From Chrysomallon squamiferum (taxonomy: Eukaryota > Mollusca > Gastropoda > Neomphalida > Peltospiridae), in NCBI GenBank assembly GCA_012295275.1, contig CM022674.1, forward strand, positions 13,094,864 to 13,137,363: a stretch of 42,500 bases of DNA, given 5' to 3'. The translations under genes and the position numbers were made by a program. Positions within the stretch are counted from its first letter, which is position 1, and the number at the start of each line of letters is the position of its first letter. Positions 32,678-42,500 of this stretch are shown here, piece after piece. The notes below the pieces were generated by a model that did no database searches, was not told the DNA's origin, and saw only the letters and a list, made by a program, of their open reading frames with translations.

Positions 32678-32820
32678 TCCCACTTTGTGCCAGGAATCCA
32701 GCAAATCTTTGAGAGCAGCAACATCATCCAGTTTATTAGTTGACCAGAAACCATCTCTCACATAATGATTCTTTAACAGTGTGTTGTTCACCCACTGGTA
32801 AAATACTGTATACAGACACC
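32678..32820 (-). other. Coding-like or SINE-body segment, unidentified
   Basis: The minus strand reads an open frame of about 45 codons with balanced composition (for example YQWVNNTLLKNHYVRDG, then a helix-like acidic/Leu stretch ALKDLLDSWHK). An acceptor-like TATTTTACCAG ends at plus position 32795. I do not recognise a family. The frame runs into the 22-bp minisatellite and stops there. As a tRNA-like head lies just upstream on the same strand (32922-32990), the segment may be the body of a SINE rather than a protein exon. Confidence 0.3.
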
Positions 32821-32860
32821 TCCCTCCCTCCCTACCTCCCCCCACAGGCCAATTTCTCCA

Positions 32861-32867
32861 CTGTGTG

Positions 32868-32914
<47 letters not shown>

Positions 32915-32921
32915 CACACAG
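32861..32921. repeat. (ATT)n microsatellite bounded by a 9-bp inverted repeat
   Basis: CTGTGTGAT at 32861-32869 and its exact reverse complement ATCACACAG at 32913-32921 flank the ATT array. Confidence 0.95.
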
Positions 32922-32990
32922 GTAAAGGGATTTGAACTTTGTACATTGTAGTCTTTAAAACACCGACTTAACCAATACACAGAGACCTGG
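32922..32990 (-). mobile_element. tRNA-derived SINE head (minus strand)
   Basis: The minus strand contains TATTGGTTAAGTCGG (plus 32963-32977), close to a Pol III A box, and GTTCAAATCC (plus 32928-32937), a near-perfect B box. The 40-base start-to-start spacing is typical of a tRNA-type promoter. Cloverleaf pairing is poor, so this is a SINE or tRNA relic rather than a working tRNA. The possible body continues leftward to about 32680. No target-site duplication was identified. Confidence 0.55.
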
Positions 32991-32999
32991 ATTTTACCA

Positions 33000-33421
33000 T
33001 GTTGTTTACTTTGTTTGCAAAGAATTTTAAAAGAAATATATATTTTTTTATTTTTGTTATTCTGATATCATTACACACATAATTTGGAAGCAATTTGTAT
33101 TTGTTGTTTTTTTTCTTCATCTCCATTGCATGCAGTTCACTACATTAAAAAAAAAAGTGGAAAGATAAAACAACATTTTCTTGTAGTTATTTTTCTCGTG
33201 GTGTTTTCTAAGATAATGTGATATTCTGGAAGATAAGGTTTCTTTTAGTTTCTTTCTTCTTCTTTTTTTTTTTTTTTTTTCTTCCTCCTTGCCATTTGCA
33301 AGAGATAGGATTTTCTAAAAGTGAAAGGTATGAAAATGTTATTATGTGATATTCCCATTACCAAATTATAAATGGTTGGGTGTTAATAATGTACATAAAT
33401 AATTCATACACACAAACCTAC

Positions 33422-33425
<4 letters not shown>
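33000..33425 (+). other. Intron 1, unique, no gene
   Basis: A T run lies at about 33264-33280; otherwise AT-rich unique sequence. Confidence 0.6.
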
Positions 33426-33426
<1 letters not shown>

Positions 33427-33477
<51 letters not shown>

Positions 33478-33486
33478 TACTCACAC

Positions 33487-33517
<31 letters not shown>

Positions 33518-33617
33518 CATACATACTCACACACATACATACACACACACACACACACACATACACACACACACACACACACATACATACTCACACACAT
33601 ACATACATACATACTTG
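33427..33617. repeat. (CA)n array with CATACATACTCACACA higher-order unit
   Basis: CA runs punctuated by CATACATACTCACACACATACATA at about 33471, 33520 and 33582, giving a loose higher-order period of about 50-60 bp. Confidence 0.95.
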
Positions 33618-33619
33618 CA

Positions 33620-35340
33620 TACATAGTAAGTACCTATAGTTAAAGAAATCAGATATATAAAATATTTCTCGAAATTAGGATTATAATTACAAATGCAATA
33701 AGCATAATATTTCTGTACTTTTTGATTTTTTTTTTTTAACAACTATTCATGGCAAACATTTATTATCAATTTTTAAATTTTAAAAATTTTTTAACTTACA
33801 TGTGTTTACAAAGGCAATACAGTTTTTATTGAAAAGAATAATGGTATTAAAAGTTAGTTGAATATCCAATGACATTTCCATACAATGGTTTAATCATACC
33901 TAGACACTCAAAATACCAAAGTAAAGAAGAAAAAAATGAACATAAAATGTCTGCTTAAATTTAATTCACTTTTTCTTTCTTTCATTCAATGAATAACAAA
34001 AGGTGTGTGGTTTAAAAAAATTTTTTTTTTTAAATTCATGCAGTGATACGATTTTGTGATAAATACTAAATAAATGTGTATTAAATTTCAATGTTTCGGT
34101 TTGTTAAAATACAAATAGTTTTTCTCTCTGCCAAAAAAAGAAAGTTAATGTTAGTTTTAACATGGTTTTGTCACATTTTAAAGTTGGAATATTGTTGCTG
34201 TATAATGGTTCTGCCTATTTTAATTTTAAAATCTGTGATTTTTACTACCTCTGGAGAGAACAGAAAACATGAATGGATCTGGCCAACATTATAACATTTT
34301 TAAATAAGAAAAGAAGAAATGAAGGAAGTAAGGAGGGAGGGAGGGAGGGTGAAAGGACAAATGAGACAGAATAGGAACTAGATGGATACACACAGAGAGA
34401 GAAATGGTGTAAAAATAAGCTATATAGAGAGAAATGTGTGTGTGTGTATGAGATGGAAAGAAAGAATGTGCAGACTGAAAGACAGAATACAAAATCACAA
34501 ACACTTTTTTCTTTTGACATGTTTAAAGACTTTCATAGATTAATTTTTATTTACTTAACGTCATTTAACAGTATTTTTTTAAAGAAAAAAAAAACATTAT
34601 TTATTTTTATTTCATGTTTACCCAGATTTACCCAGAAACATCATTTTAAATCTCTTTTTCTCACGTTACCAAAAAATATCCATCATTTCATTTCTTTCTC
34701 TCACCTTTCACATTCTGTTTTACAAATCTGTTTCTTTATCTCTCTGTACTTCTGTCCTGTATTTTTTCTTATTTTTTAAAATTTTGTTTTATGACCTTAC
34801 ACACTACTATTTAAAGAAGACAAATAATGTTGATTATCTGGACTAGGCTAAAACAGCAAATTTTGGTTTCCACTTTCGACTGGGTGGGGAGGAGTTGTTT
34901 GTTTCTTTGGGGTTAAGAGCTGCTTCGCCGCCCGAGTCTGTTTCTGAAATGTCAAACAGCATCTGTTCCTAACCCCTCCCGACTCCTCACTGTAAACATG
35001 CAGATAACCTGCTGCAGAAACACTTCCATTTACATCAACTCATTAGTTTTAGCATTTCTGCCCTCTTCTATAACTTGTCCTCTTCTATAACTTGTCCAGG
35101 TCTTTCGTCTTGCTAGCAGTTGATGGTGGGGGTTTTGTGTGGGTTTTTTTTTGTGTTGTCTTTTCTTGTTCTGAAAATAAAAATTTAGGAAAACAATTTT
35201 TGAATCAGAAATGTTTTTGTTTAAAATATTGTTTACTTGGATGTGAAGTATGTAAGTATGTAGATGTATGCAGATATATAAAGATAAAAAAAATAAATAA
35301 TAATAATCAGACAGTACAATCAACATAAACATCAGGCATA
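33620..35340 (+). other. Intron 1, unique, no gene
   Basis: AT-rich with a GGAG run at about 34332-34348, pyrimidine-rich patches near 34620-34770 and a GC-richer patch at 34870-35020. Several short open frames exist, none with a recognisable product. Confidence 0.6.
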
Positions 35341-35343
35341 ACA

Positions 35344-35402
35344 CCCACACCCACACACACACACACACACACACATGCACATGCACACACACTCACTCAC
35401 AC
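35344..35402. repeat. (CA)n microsatellite
   Basis: CA array with TG and CT interruptions. Confidence 0.95.
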
Positions 35403-35846
35403 AGACACACTTGTATACATAACCCTTTATATCCAAACTTCAAAGAAAACCAGACAAAGTTTATCAAATGTTTATTAATTATTTTCATTGTTTTTCAGTT
35501 TAATCATTTGCTGAAATGTTTTCTTTTCAAACATTTACTCTTTACAATTTACTCAAAACACAAAATAATGTTTGAGTGACAAATAAAATTCTGATTATAT
35601 TAGTTATATAATAACAAGAGTTAGTGGATGTATAATGAAAAATATTGGTTGTGTGACAGAAAAATATTGGCCTCATAACAAAAAAAAAATATTTTTAAGG
35701 CTTTGAGATGCTTTTTTTTTTACATTTTAAAATTGTGTTTAACTGAACTTTGTTAGAATCTTACTTGAAAATTCAGATTTTTTTTCTTCTTCTTCTTTCT
35801 TTCTTTGTCACGTCTGCAGGGAAGGTAGAACACTCACCTCATCAGC

Positions 35847-36656
35847 ATGCATTTTACCTGCACAAATTTGCATTAGTTACCTGAATGTGCACGTTCGTTT
35901 ATTTCCTCAAGAGCAGTTCTCAATTGTTACCTGCGCTCAACGCATATTGAAAACAAATTTACACCTTTCTTTCATGCTGTCGCTATGGTTATTAATTGAT
36001 TACCTAATCAATATGCATTTTACCTGTATATGATTCATTCTAGTTATTTATGCATGAGTATTCACCGATTTTAATTGTTACTTGTCCTCATTTGCATAAT
36101 GAATCTAATTTACACCTTTATCTGTTTGAAGTTTTGACGTTGTTGAAAGACGACTGCATCAAAATGCAATTTTACCTGTTCAAGTGTTACTCACTGATAA
36201 TCCTAACAATGCTAATTAGTTATTAGTTATAATTATTTACACCTTTTTAGTTTGATTAAGCTCTATTTAAACAGAATCATTGTACATATTTAATAACACA
36301 GTTGTGTGAAAATATTATAATTAATACCTGTATGCATATTTCTTTTATAGTCTGTTAATTAAGTAAATACAAGCCTGCCTTAACACTATAAACAATACAT
36401 ACATTATTTACTGAAGGTTTGTTCACAATTTTTTTTTTTTTTTTATTCTCTTCTTAGTAATATTCTTACTAACCAAAACAGACCTGTAAAATTATCTCTT
36501 TTATTTAATTGTTTTCATATTTCCAATTCCAGAATGTTGTGTAATGTTATTTTCATCAAGCATATTTTTTACCTGGTTATACCTTTTATTACATACCTTT
36601 TATTTATATCTGCTCATTCTGTTAAAAACCATGACCAATATACACCTGTAAAAACG

Positions 36657-36687
<31 letters not shown>

Positions 36688-36890
36688 CATCCATCCATCT
36701 CTTTATACATCTATTATCATTATCATTCATCATCATCATCATCATCATCATTATTATTTTGTCTCAGACCATAAACATTTTCTAATAACTTTTATTTTCA
36801 ACAGTCATGTTCACACCTTAATTACCTGTAAGCTGCCCTTTCTATTAAAACCACTGACCAACACACAGACACACCTGTAAAAATTATCTC
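35847..36890 (+). repeat. Diverged tandem array, about 150-165 bp period
   Basis: ATGCATTTTACCTG-like starts at 35847, 36013 and 36164, each followed by AATTTACACCTTT (35956, 36107 and about 36233). Related CCTGTA blocks continue at 36327, 36483, 36645 and 36874. The last three share CCTGTAAAA-(A)-TTATCT or CGATCT, preceded by AACCA/GACCAA. Perfect octamers ATTTGCAT lie at 35866-35873 and 36090-36097. A strong acceptor-like site (35779-35819) precedes the array. No ORF. Confidence 0.65.
36657..36760. repeat. (ATCT)n, (ATCC)n and (CAT)n compound microsatellite
   Basis: ATCT units at about 36657-36686, ATCC at about 36686-36700, then CAT units at about 36728-36750, inserted in the tandem array above. 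Confidence 0.95.
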
Positions 36891-36929
36891 AGTTTTATAC
36901 ATTTTTTTTTTGGTTTGTTTCTGGTCCAC

Positions 36930-37060
36930 GAACGTTTACAGCCTTCATTGAGCGAATCGGTTCCCTGCTGCTTGGAGCCGATAACCATCTGAAATTCCTT
37001 TCTCCTCTGTAAATTGCTTTCAGCATTTCACGCCTCGGTGAACTCGTAGAGGAGAGAAAG
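36930..37060. other. Unique island with 9-bp hairpin
   Basis: ATCGGTTCC (36956-36964) and GGAGCCGAT (36974-36982) pair with one mismatch around a 9-base loop. Non-repetitive and CpG-bearing. Function unknown. Confidence 0.3.
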
Positions 37061-37227
37061 AAAGAAAGAAAGGAAAAAAATGACTTGTTCTACAACTGTT
37101 CCGATGGCTTAAACTCCATTAAGATCTTGTCTGGTGTGTTACAACCTCGTATTCCACTCACTTGGTTAAATACCAGTCGTATATCTCTCAGCTCGCTGTG
37201 TTTGTTAACCTTTTAATATGGCTTGAC

Positions 37228-37233
<6 letters not shown>

Positions 37234-37291
<58 letters not shown>
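37234..37291. repeat. Poly(T) homopolymer, about 58 bases
   Basis: The longest pure homopolymer in the window; its length in the assembly may not be exact. Confidence 0.95.
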
Positions 37292-38840
37292 CTTTTCTTT
37301 TTTTTAAAACTTGTTTTTATTGTGATGTTGGGAAACTGGTAATTGTTGGAATCCTTTTAATATGGTTTAATTTGAATTTATCTGATTTTTTTTTTTTTTT
37401 TTCTTTCTTGTTTTTTGTTGTATTGGTTTTAAAAAAATGGTATCCATTAGGTTAACTTTGTAATGTTTTTTTTTTTTTTTTTTTTTTTTTTTGATTTTTG
37501 TGTTGTGGATAATTTCAGAGTATTATAGATTTTTAAATGTAATTAATGAAGTGAAATAGAGAGACAGATGGAAAAACAGATATGAACTGAGAGATGAAGA
37601 CAAATAGAAAGAAGAGAGAAAGATGGAAATGAAATTCTAACTAAAATAAACAAAATGAAATGACAAACAAAAAAACCCCTCCCCTTAAAAAAAATAAAAA
37701 ACTCCAACAAAAACAAAACATGCAGAAAATATAAATCTTGAGTATGTATGTTTAGTAACCTTCCTTGATTTTACTATAATTTCCAAGATGTATAAACAAC
37801 CATAAACACATTCTTAATAAGAACAAACACAGGTAACAGCAAAATCCCTGCATTCAGCTCAAAAAAAAAAAAAAACCATGAATTAAACCAAGCACTCTTT
37901 CTCTGCACCATCATGTATGTCTGCATTTCACATCAAAAACCTTTCGTTTTATGTGCTGTTCTTCAGATCCGTAGATTTTCCTGGTTTTGTCCCATCGATT
38001 ACTTCAGTTTTATGGCCCAGGTATTACCTGCTGAGAAATTTATTCCTTTGCACCCTGTTGTCTTGACTGTCATAAAGTGTCAGGATTTATTTGTCAGTTC
38101 AGATCTGTTTTGAAGACGTAAATACAGATATCATCGAAGATGGATGACAAAAAACAAAAAAAAAAAACCTGAAAAACGTTAAAGATGGATTGAAACAAAA
38201 ACTGAAAAAACCAACAGAAAACAAAAAAAAACATTACTGGGATTTTGTTTTCTTAAATGCAGTATGATGTGGAATGCAGCCTGCTGTATTGACTCGGTTT
38301 AAATTAACAGGTGTGAATGGTTGTAAGTTCTGTCGTGTCTTTGAACAGTAATGTTCTCATTTAGTTTGTGAAATGGACGGAGACTAATGGACAAAAACAC
38401 CAGTAGACGACAATTTTTGATCTCGGTTTTAATGTTTGAAAGGTGGAGGGGGGTGGGTTAATAAAAAATAATCCATGTAATACTTGTCCCCTGGGGAGAC
38501 CAGGATGTGGTTTGATAATACTGCTGCTTTGATGTGTGGGAGGATTATAGGATTATAGGATTTATGGTGGACAGTAATGTGAAACAGATGTTATGGGATT
38601 TTGGAAAAATATTTGTATGATTTGTGGAAGAAAGAATTTGTTACGATAAATTATAAATTTCTTTATGTTAGTAAATTTTTATATTCTGAATGAGTCTGAA
38701 GACATTTTGTAGATGATTTAATAATAGTAACAATGCAACAACAACAACAATAACAACTATTATAATAATAATAGTAATGGACATAATGGTTATACTTTTG
38801 TTATCATCATTATTACTCTTATTATTATTGTCCTTCTTTT
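37292..38840 (+). other. Intron 1, unique, candidate cassette exon only
   Basis: T runs at about 37386-37402 and 37467-37492, a purine-rich patch at 37555-37640 and A-rich DNA to 37900. Positions 37967-38020 are bracketed by good splice signals (see findings). Otherwise nothing recognised. Confidence 0.5.
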
Positions 38841-38841
38841 T

Positions 38842-38844
<3 letters not shown>

Positions 38845-38883
<39 letters not shown>

Positions 38884-38910
38884 CTTCTTCTTCTTCTTCT
38901 TCTTCTTCTT

Positions 38911-38941
<31 letters not shown>

Positions 38942-38967
38942 TTATTATTATTATTATTATTATTATT
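38845..38967. repeat. (GTT)13-(CTT)19-(ATT)9 compound microsatellite
   Basis: Three pure blocks, GTT 38845-38883, CTT 38884-38940 and ATT 38941-38967, joined in phase with sharp borders. Confidence 0.97.
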
Positions 38968-39039
38968 GTTATTGTCACTGATGTATAAATACAAAACTCT
39001 CAGTAGAAAAATGAAGCAACAAAGGAATAAATACTTAAA

Positions 39040-39260
39040 CATTAAAACCGTTCGTCAAACAAATTCTCACACCGAACTGAACGGAATTGGTAAAAAGCCA
39101 CGTTGTTCTCCGAGGCTAAAATGTAATCTACTGAAGCCGTATTGATGTTAATTAACCTTCTCTTAATTATCTAACAATGCCTGAACACTTCGGCAACACC
39201 ACCACCACCATCGCCACGCAGAATCCAAGATGCAACGCTGACATTTTGAAACATTCCTCG
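39040..39260. other. Higher-complexity intronic island
   Basis: Unique, CpG-bearing sequence containing the palindrome GTTAATTAAC at about 39147-39156, an HNF1-like half-site pair. It is a candidate regulatory element. A purine-rich (GAA)n tract follows at about 39280-39318. Confidence 0.3.
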
Positions 39261-39537
39261 TGGCTTTGCTTTGTGAGGAGAAGAAAAAAAAGAAGAAGAC
39301 GAAGAAGAAGAAGAAAAAAACAGGTGTAATTGAAGAAGGTTTAATGTATTCGGGTTTGATGACGTCCCAAGCCTTTGGCTAGCTGTTATCTCTCTCTCTG
39401 GTGAAAGATGAATACAAAGATTTATTTGTCCGCTGGCAGGAGAGAAAGAAAGAATGAAAGAATGAATGAAAGAAAGAAACAGGAAGGAGAAGAAAAAGGT
39501 GTTGAAAGAATGTTAGTGAGAAAAAGAAGAGGAAATG

Positions 39538-39604
39538 AATAATAATAATAAAAAAACCAGCAGCAATATAGTACTAATAGCAATGACTAATAATTATAAT
39601 AATA

Positions 39605-39664
<60 letters not shown>

Positions 39665-39850
39665 GTTATAATAGTAATAATAATAGCAATATTAGTAGTA
39701 CTTGTAGTAGTAATAATAATAATAATAAAAATAATAATAGTAATAGTAATAATAATAATAATAATAATAATGCTGATAGTTATAATAGTAGTACTACTAC
39801 TAGTAGTAGTAGTAGTAATAATAATAATAGTAATAACAATAATAATGTTA

Positions 39851-39886
<36 letters not shown>

Positions 39887-39979
39887 GTAATAACAATAAT
39901 GTTAATAGTAATAATAATAATAATAATAACAGTAACAACAATAATAATAACAGTAATAATAGTAATAATAATAATGTTA

Positions 39980-40012
<33 letters not shown>

Positions 40013-40053
40013 GTAATAACAATGTTAACAGTAATAATAGTAATATTAATACA
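39538..40053. repeat. (AAT/AAC/AGT)n array, about 515 bp
   Basis: Trinucleotide array, with AATGTTAATAGT-type variants recurring at 39847, 39901, 39976 and 40024 (spacings 54, 75 and 48). The 188-codon poly-Asn frame and the poly-Ile and poly-Leu frames on the other strand are repeat artefacts; nothing outside the repeat supports a protein. Confidence 0.95.
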
Positions 40054-40770
40054 GAAACGCACACTAAAACTCACATAAATAACACACATTTAGGAAGCTG
40101 AAGGAAAGAGAAATATAATTTTAAAAACTGATGCCAGTAAAAACAGCAACACACGAAGTAACAAAAAACAACAACATGCGAACATAAGATGAATGGTAAA
40201 ATAATGGTGTTCTGCACACACGAGTGACGTCTGTCTGTCTGTCTGTCTGTAAACAAGATGTGTCTGCAATCTCCATCACATTTCTCAGTTAGTGTCATTA
40301 AATAATTATAAAACATGTGTGTGATTGATTCAACAAGCTTTTTTTTTTTTTCTTCCTTTCTTTTTTTTTTTTTTTTTTTTTTTTTAAAGTTAAAATAACT
40401 TAAATGAAAAAAACAGATTTTGTCAGTTCTGTGGGGGTGGGGGGAACAGGAAATGAGGAGTATTTATTTTGAGATTTTCCCCTGTCATGCAGTGGTGAGG
40501 TCAGTTGAAGTTTTTTTTTTTTTTTGATTCCTGGATCAGTCTTTGTCAGTGTATTCATGGGCTTTTTTCCAGTTCTAATTGGTGCTTCAAAGGCTGGGAT
40601 TAATTTTGAAATTCCTTTTTCTTGGAGACTGACATGGAAACAAATCTAATAATTGTTTAAAAATGGTCTCTAGATGTATTCTGAAAAATTGCTTTTCAGA
40701 AATCTGTGAAAAGAAGGTTTTTTTTTTTTTTTGTAATTATTATTTTTATGGAAGTAAATGGAATGTACTT
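40054..40770 (+). other. Intron 1, unique with poly(T)
   Basis: A (CTGT)n run at about 40231-40251, T-rich tracts at 40339-40386, then unique sequence. No exon recognised. Confidence 0.6.
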
Positions 40771-41230
40771 TGAGAAAACCCCTTGCAGAACTTGCCTGTC
40801 GAACACCCTGCTTTTGTTAATTCCAGAAATGTTAACAACATAAACAGTAATTTGAGAAAACCCTTTATAGCGATTTGAATGAACCACATTAATTTTGGCA
40901 TTAACTGAAATATTATTAAACTGAATATTTCGAGAAAAACACCTTGCTTGAAATATTTATTTTTGGCATTTACTAAATAATTATGTTTTTTGAGAAAACC
41001 CTTGCAGGATTATGTTATTTTTGTAGTACCTGGAATATTAAACTAAATATTTTGAGACAGTCCCTTAACATTAATACATTAATTTTGGCAGTATTATTAT
41101 GGATATTACAGAAAATATTTGTTTGAGAAAACCCCCTTGTAGACAAATTCCAGAAACATTAATTTTAGCTATAACTGTTGTATTAAACTAAATATTATTT
41201 TGAGACAACCCCTTGTAGAAACCTGCATGA
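40771..41230 (+). repeat. Diverged tandem array, 7 copies of 60-82 bp
   Basis: TGAGAAAACCCCTTGCAG-type cores start at 40771, 40853, 40931, 40991, 41053, 41124 and 41201. A second shared block, ACATTAATTTTGGCATTAAC followed by TGAAATATTAAACTAAATA, lies between several of them. Confidence 0.88.
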
Positions 41231-42500
41231 AAGGTGTTTATCAGGTATGTAACGAGTTTTCAGGTGAAAATGTTACCTGTACAATGTATTTGCAGGCAGA
41301 TCAATAATTCTGCCATTGATTTAAGATTACGAATTATAGATTGATTCTAGAATCTGCTGAAGTGTCAGCATAAATAGAAGGTTTGAAAACATTTGGAACG
41401 ATCAAGAATAATGAGGTCAATGATTAAATGTAGAAAATTGAACGAGACTTTTATATCAAACTTACCTGTTTTTAATAGTGCATTTCTCACCTATACTTTT
41501 AATGGCGTCTTTGATTTTTGTCTAATTTTAACCGTTTTTTTCTGTTTCTAAAACAAGATTGTTTTTTGTATTTTTACTCTAATTAACAACTGATATAGCA
41601 AGTCCAAGGATTCATAGAACCAGTCTTCCTAACTGCTATCTTTGGGTTTTTTACTGTTCCAACTAGTGCCTCAGAATAGAACAGATTTGACAGTGTATGT
41701 GATATAGGTGTGAGTGTGTGTGTGTGTGTGTGTGTGAACTGAATGTGCCATTTTGATATGCAGTAAATAAAGAAATAATAATAAGTGAGAATTGAATTTT
41801 TACCATTTTTTTTATTCACTTTATTAATTATAAATAGTTTGACGGACATTCAGTACTTATAAACTAAAAAAATATTTTGATGAATTATTTATTCCTTTTG
41901 CCTTGCACTATTTACAAAATAAATCAATACTGAAATTAAAACAAACTTGATATTGTTAAAATTTAAACAAAATTTATACATAAAACAGAGATTTTAAATC
42001 TGTTTTCTGTATGAAGTTTGTTTTCTAATCACCAATATATTTGCAATTGATTTATAAAATATCTCTTTACAACTGATTTATAAAATATTGCTCTTGAAAT
42101 TGTTTAGAATGTTAAGTTAATTCTAGCACTAAAGATAGGCTACATATTTTACAAAATCCGAGGGTAAATATTGTTTATACATGAATCTGTTATTGGATAT
42201 TATGTTAAAATATTCTTACTGCAGGCAGTAACTGAAAGGATTCAAAATGATGTTCAAGTCAAGTATGTGATAAAAAGCTATACCAGGTTTAGATATATAA
42301 AAAAATAAAAAAATAAAAATTATTAAAAATATAATAAAAAAAGTTAAATTTAACATTTATCTTTTTAATGTTTAAATTACTCTCTTTTTTATTTATGTTG
42401 GTTATTTAATTAAATTTGTTTATATTTAAATTATTATTTTTTTATATGTTTAGTTAGATTTTTTTTTTTTAAGTAATTAAATTTATTTTAAGATAATTAT
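41231..42500 (+). other. Intron 1, AT-rich to window end
   Basis: A (GT)n run at about 41710-41735; otherwise AT-rich unique sequence with no exon or RNA recognised. The gene presumably continues beyond the window. Confidence 0.55.

Noticed and set aside
35779-35925. Strong acceptor (pyrimidine tract plus CTGCAG) as start of coding exon 2 in phase 1
   Set aside because: The frame is open for only about 22 codons, then TGA, with no usable donor before it; the sequence is part of the about 155-bp tandem array.
39535-40101. 188-codon Asn-rich open frame
   Set aside because: It is the translation of an (AAT/AAC/AGT)n array; other frames on both strands are open too, and nothing outside the repeat supports a protein.

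Overview
The window reads as animal (metazoan) nuclear DNA with very little coding sequence. It is AT-rich and loaded with simple repeats: (GA)n, (CA)n, (AAT)n, (AAAT)n and long A or T runs. It has no bacterial operon structure, and its one convincing coding segment is an exon with a canonical splice donor. The repeat load, long first intron and gene-body CpG depletion would fit a mollusc or another repeat-rich invertebrate. This is a weak assignment: no conserved protein is available to place it, and I did not see the tRNA-derived SINE I associate with coleoid cephalopods.

Layout. Positions 1-9050 look like 5' flank (or the intron of an upstream or alternative transcript). Microsatellites there are broken up by CpG-rich islands at about 1020-1320, 2285-2480, 4360-4720 and 6000-6200, carrying E-box, CRE-like, E2F-like and NRF1-like sites. 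A TATA-like box and a 51-codon ORF with an N-terminal signal-peptide-like stretch lie at 1064-1318; this is a speculative small gene. Positions 9050-9500 hold the gene start: an inverted CCAAT box, a near-palindromic POU-type element, a Kozak-perfect ATG at 9200, a 32-codon signal-peptide exon, and an AAG|GTGAGT donor at 9296/9297. The intron is phase 1.

From 9297 to the end (over 33 kb) I see no exon I can defend, so this is most simply the large first intron of the plus-strand gene. CpG becomes rare shortly after the exon, as expected if the transcribed body is methylated in the germ line. The intron holds about ten unrelated, diverged minisatellite families. Their units are about 18, 20, 20, 22, 23, 26, 30-60, 60-80, 125-150 and 150-165 bp. 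It also has two degraded tRNA-derived sequences on the minus strand (20321-20385 and 32922-32990) and a few higher-complexity islands that could be enhancers (13060-13310, 15574-15760, 19030-19460, 22640-22910, 23440-23720, 36930-37060, 39040-39260).

No complete gene, mature tRNA, rRNA, CRISPR array, viral gene or intact transposon is visible. The gene product cannot be named from the leader exon alone. No undescribed biological system is demonstrated. The most distinctive signals are the promoter and leader exon with its CpG boundary, and the unusual concentration of independent minisatellites in one intron.
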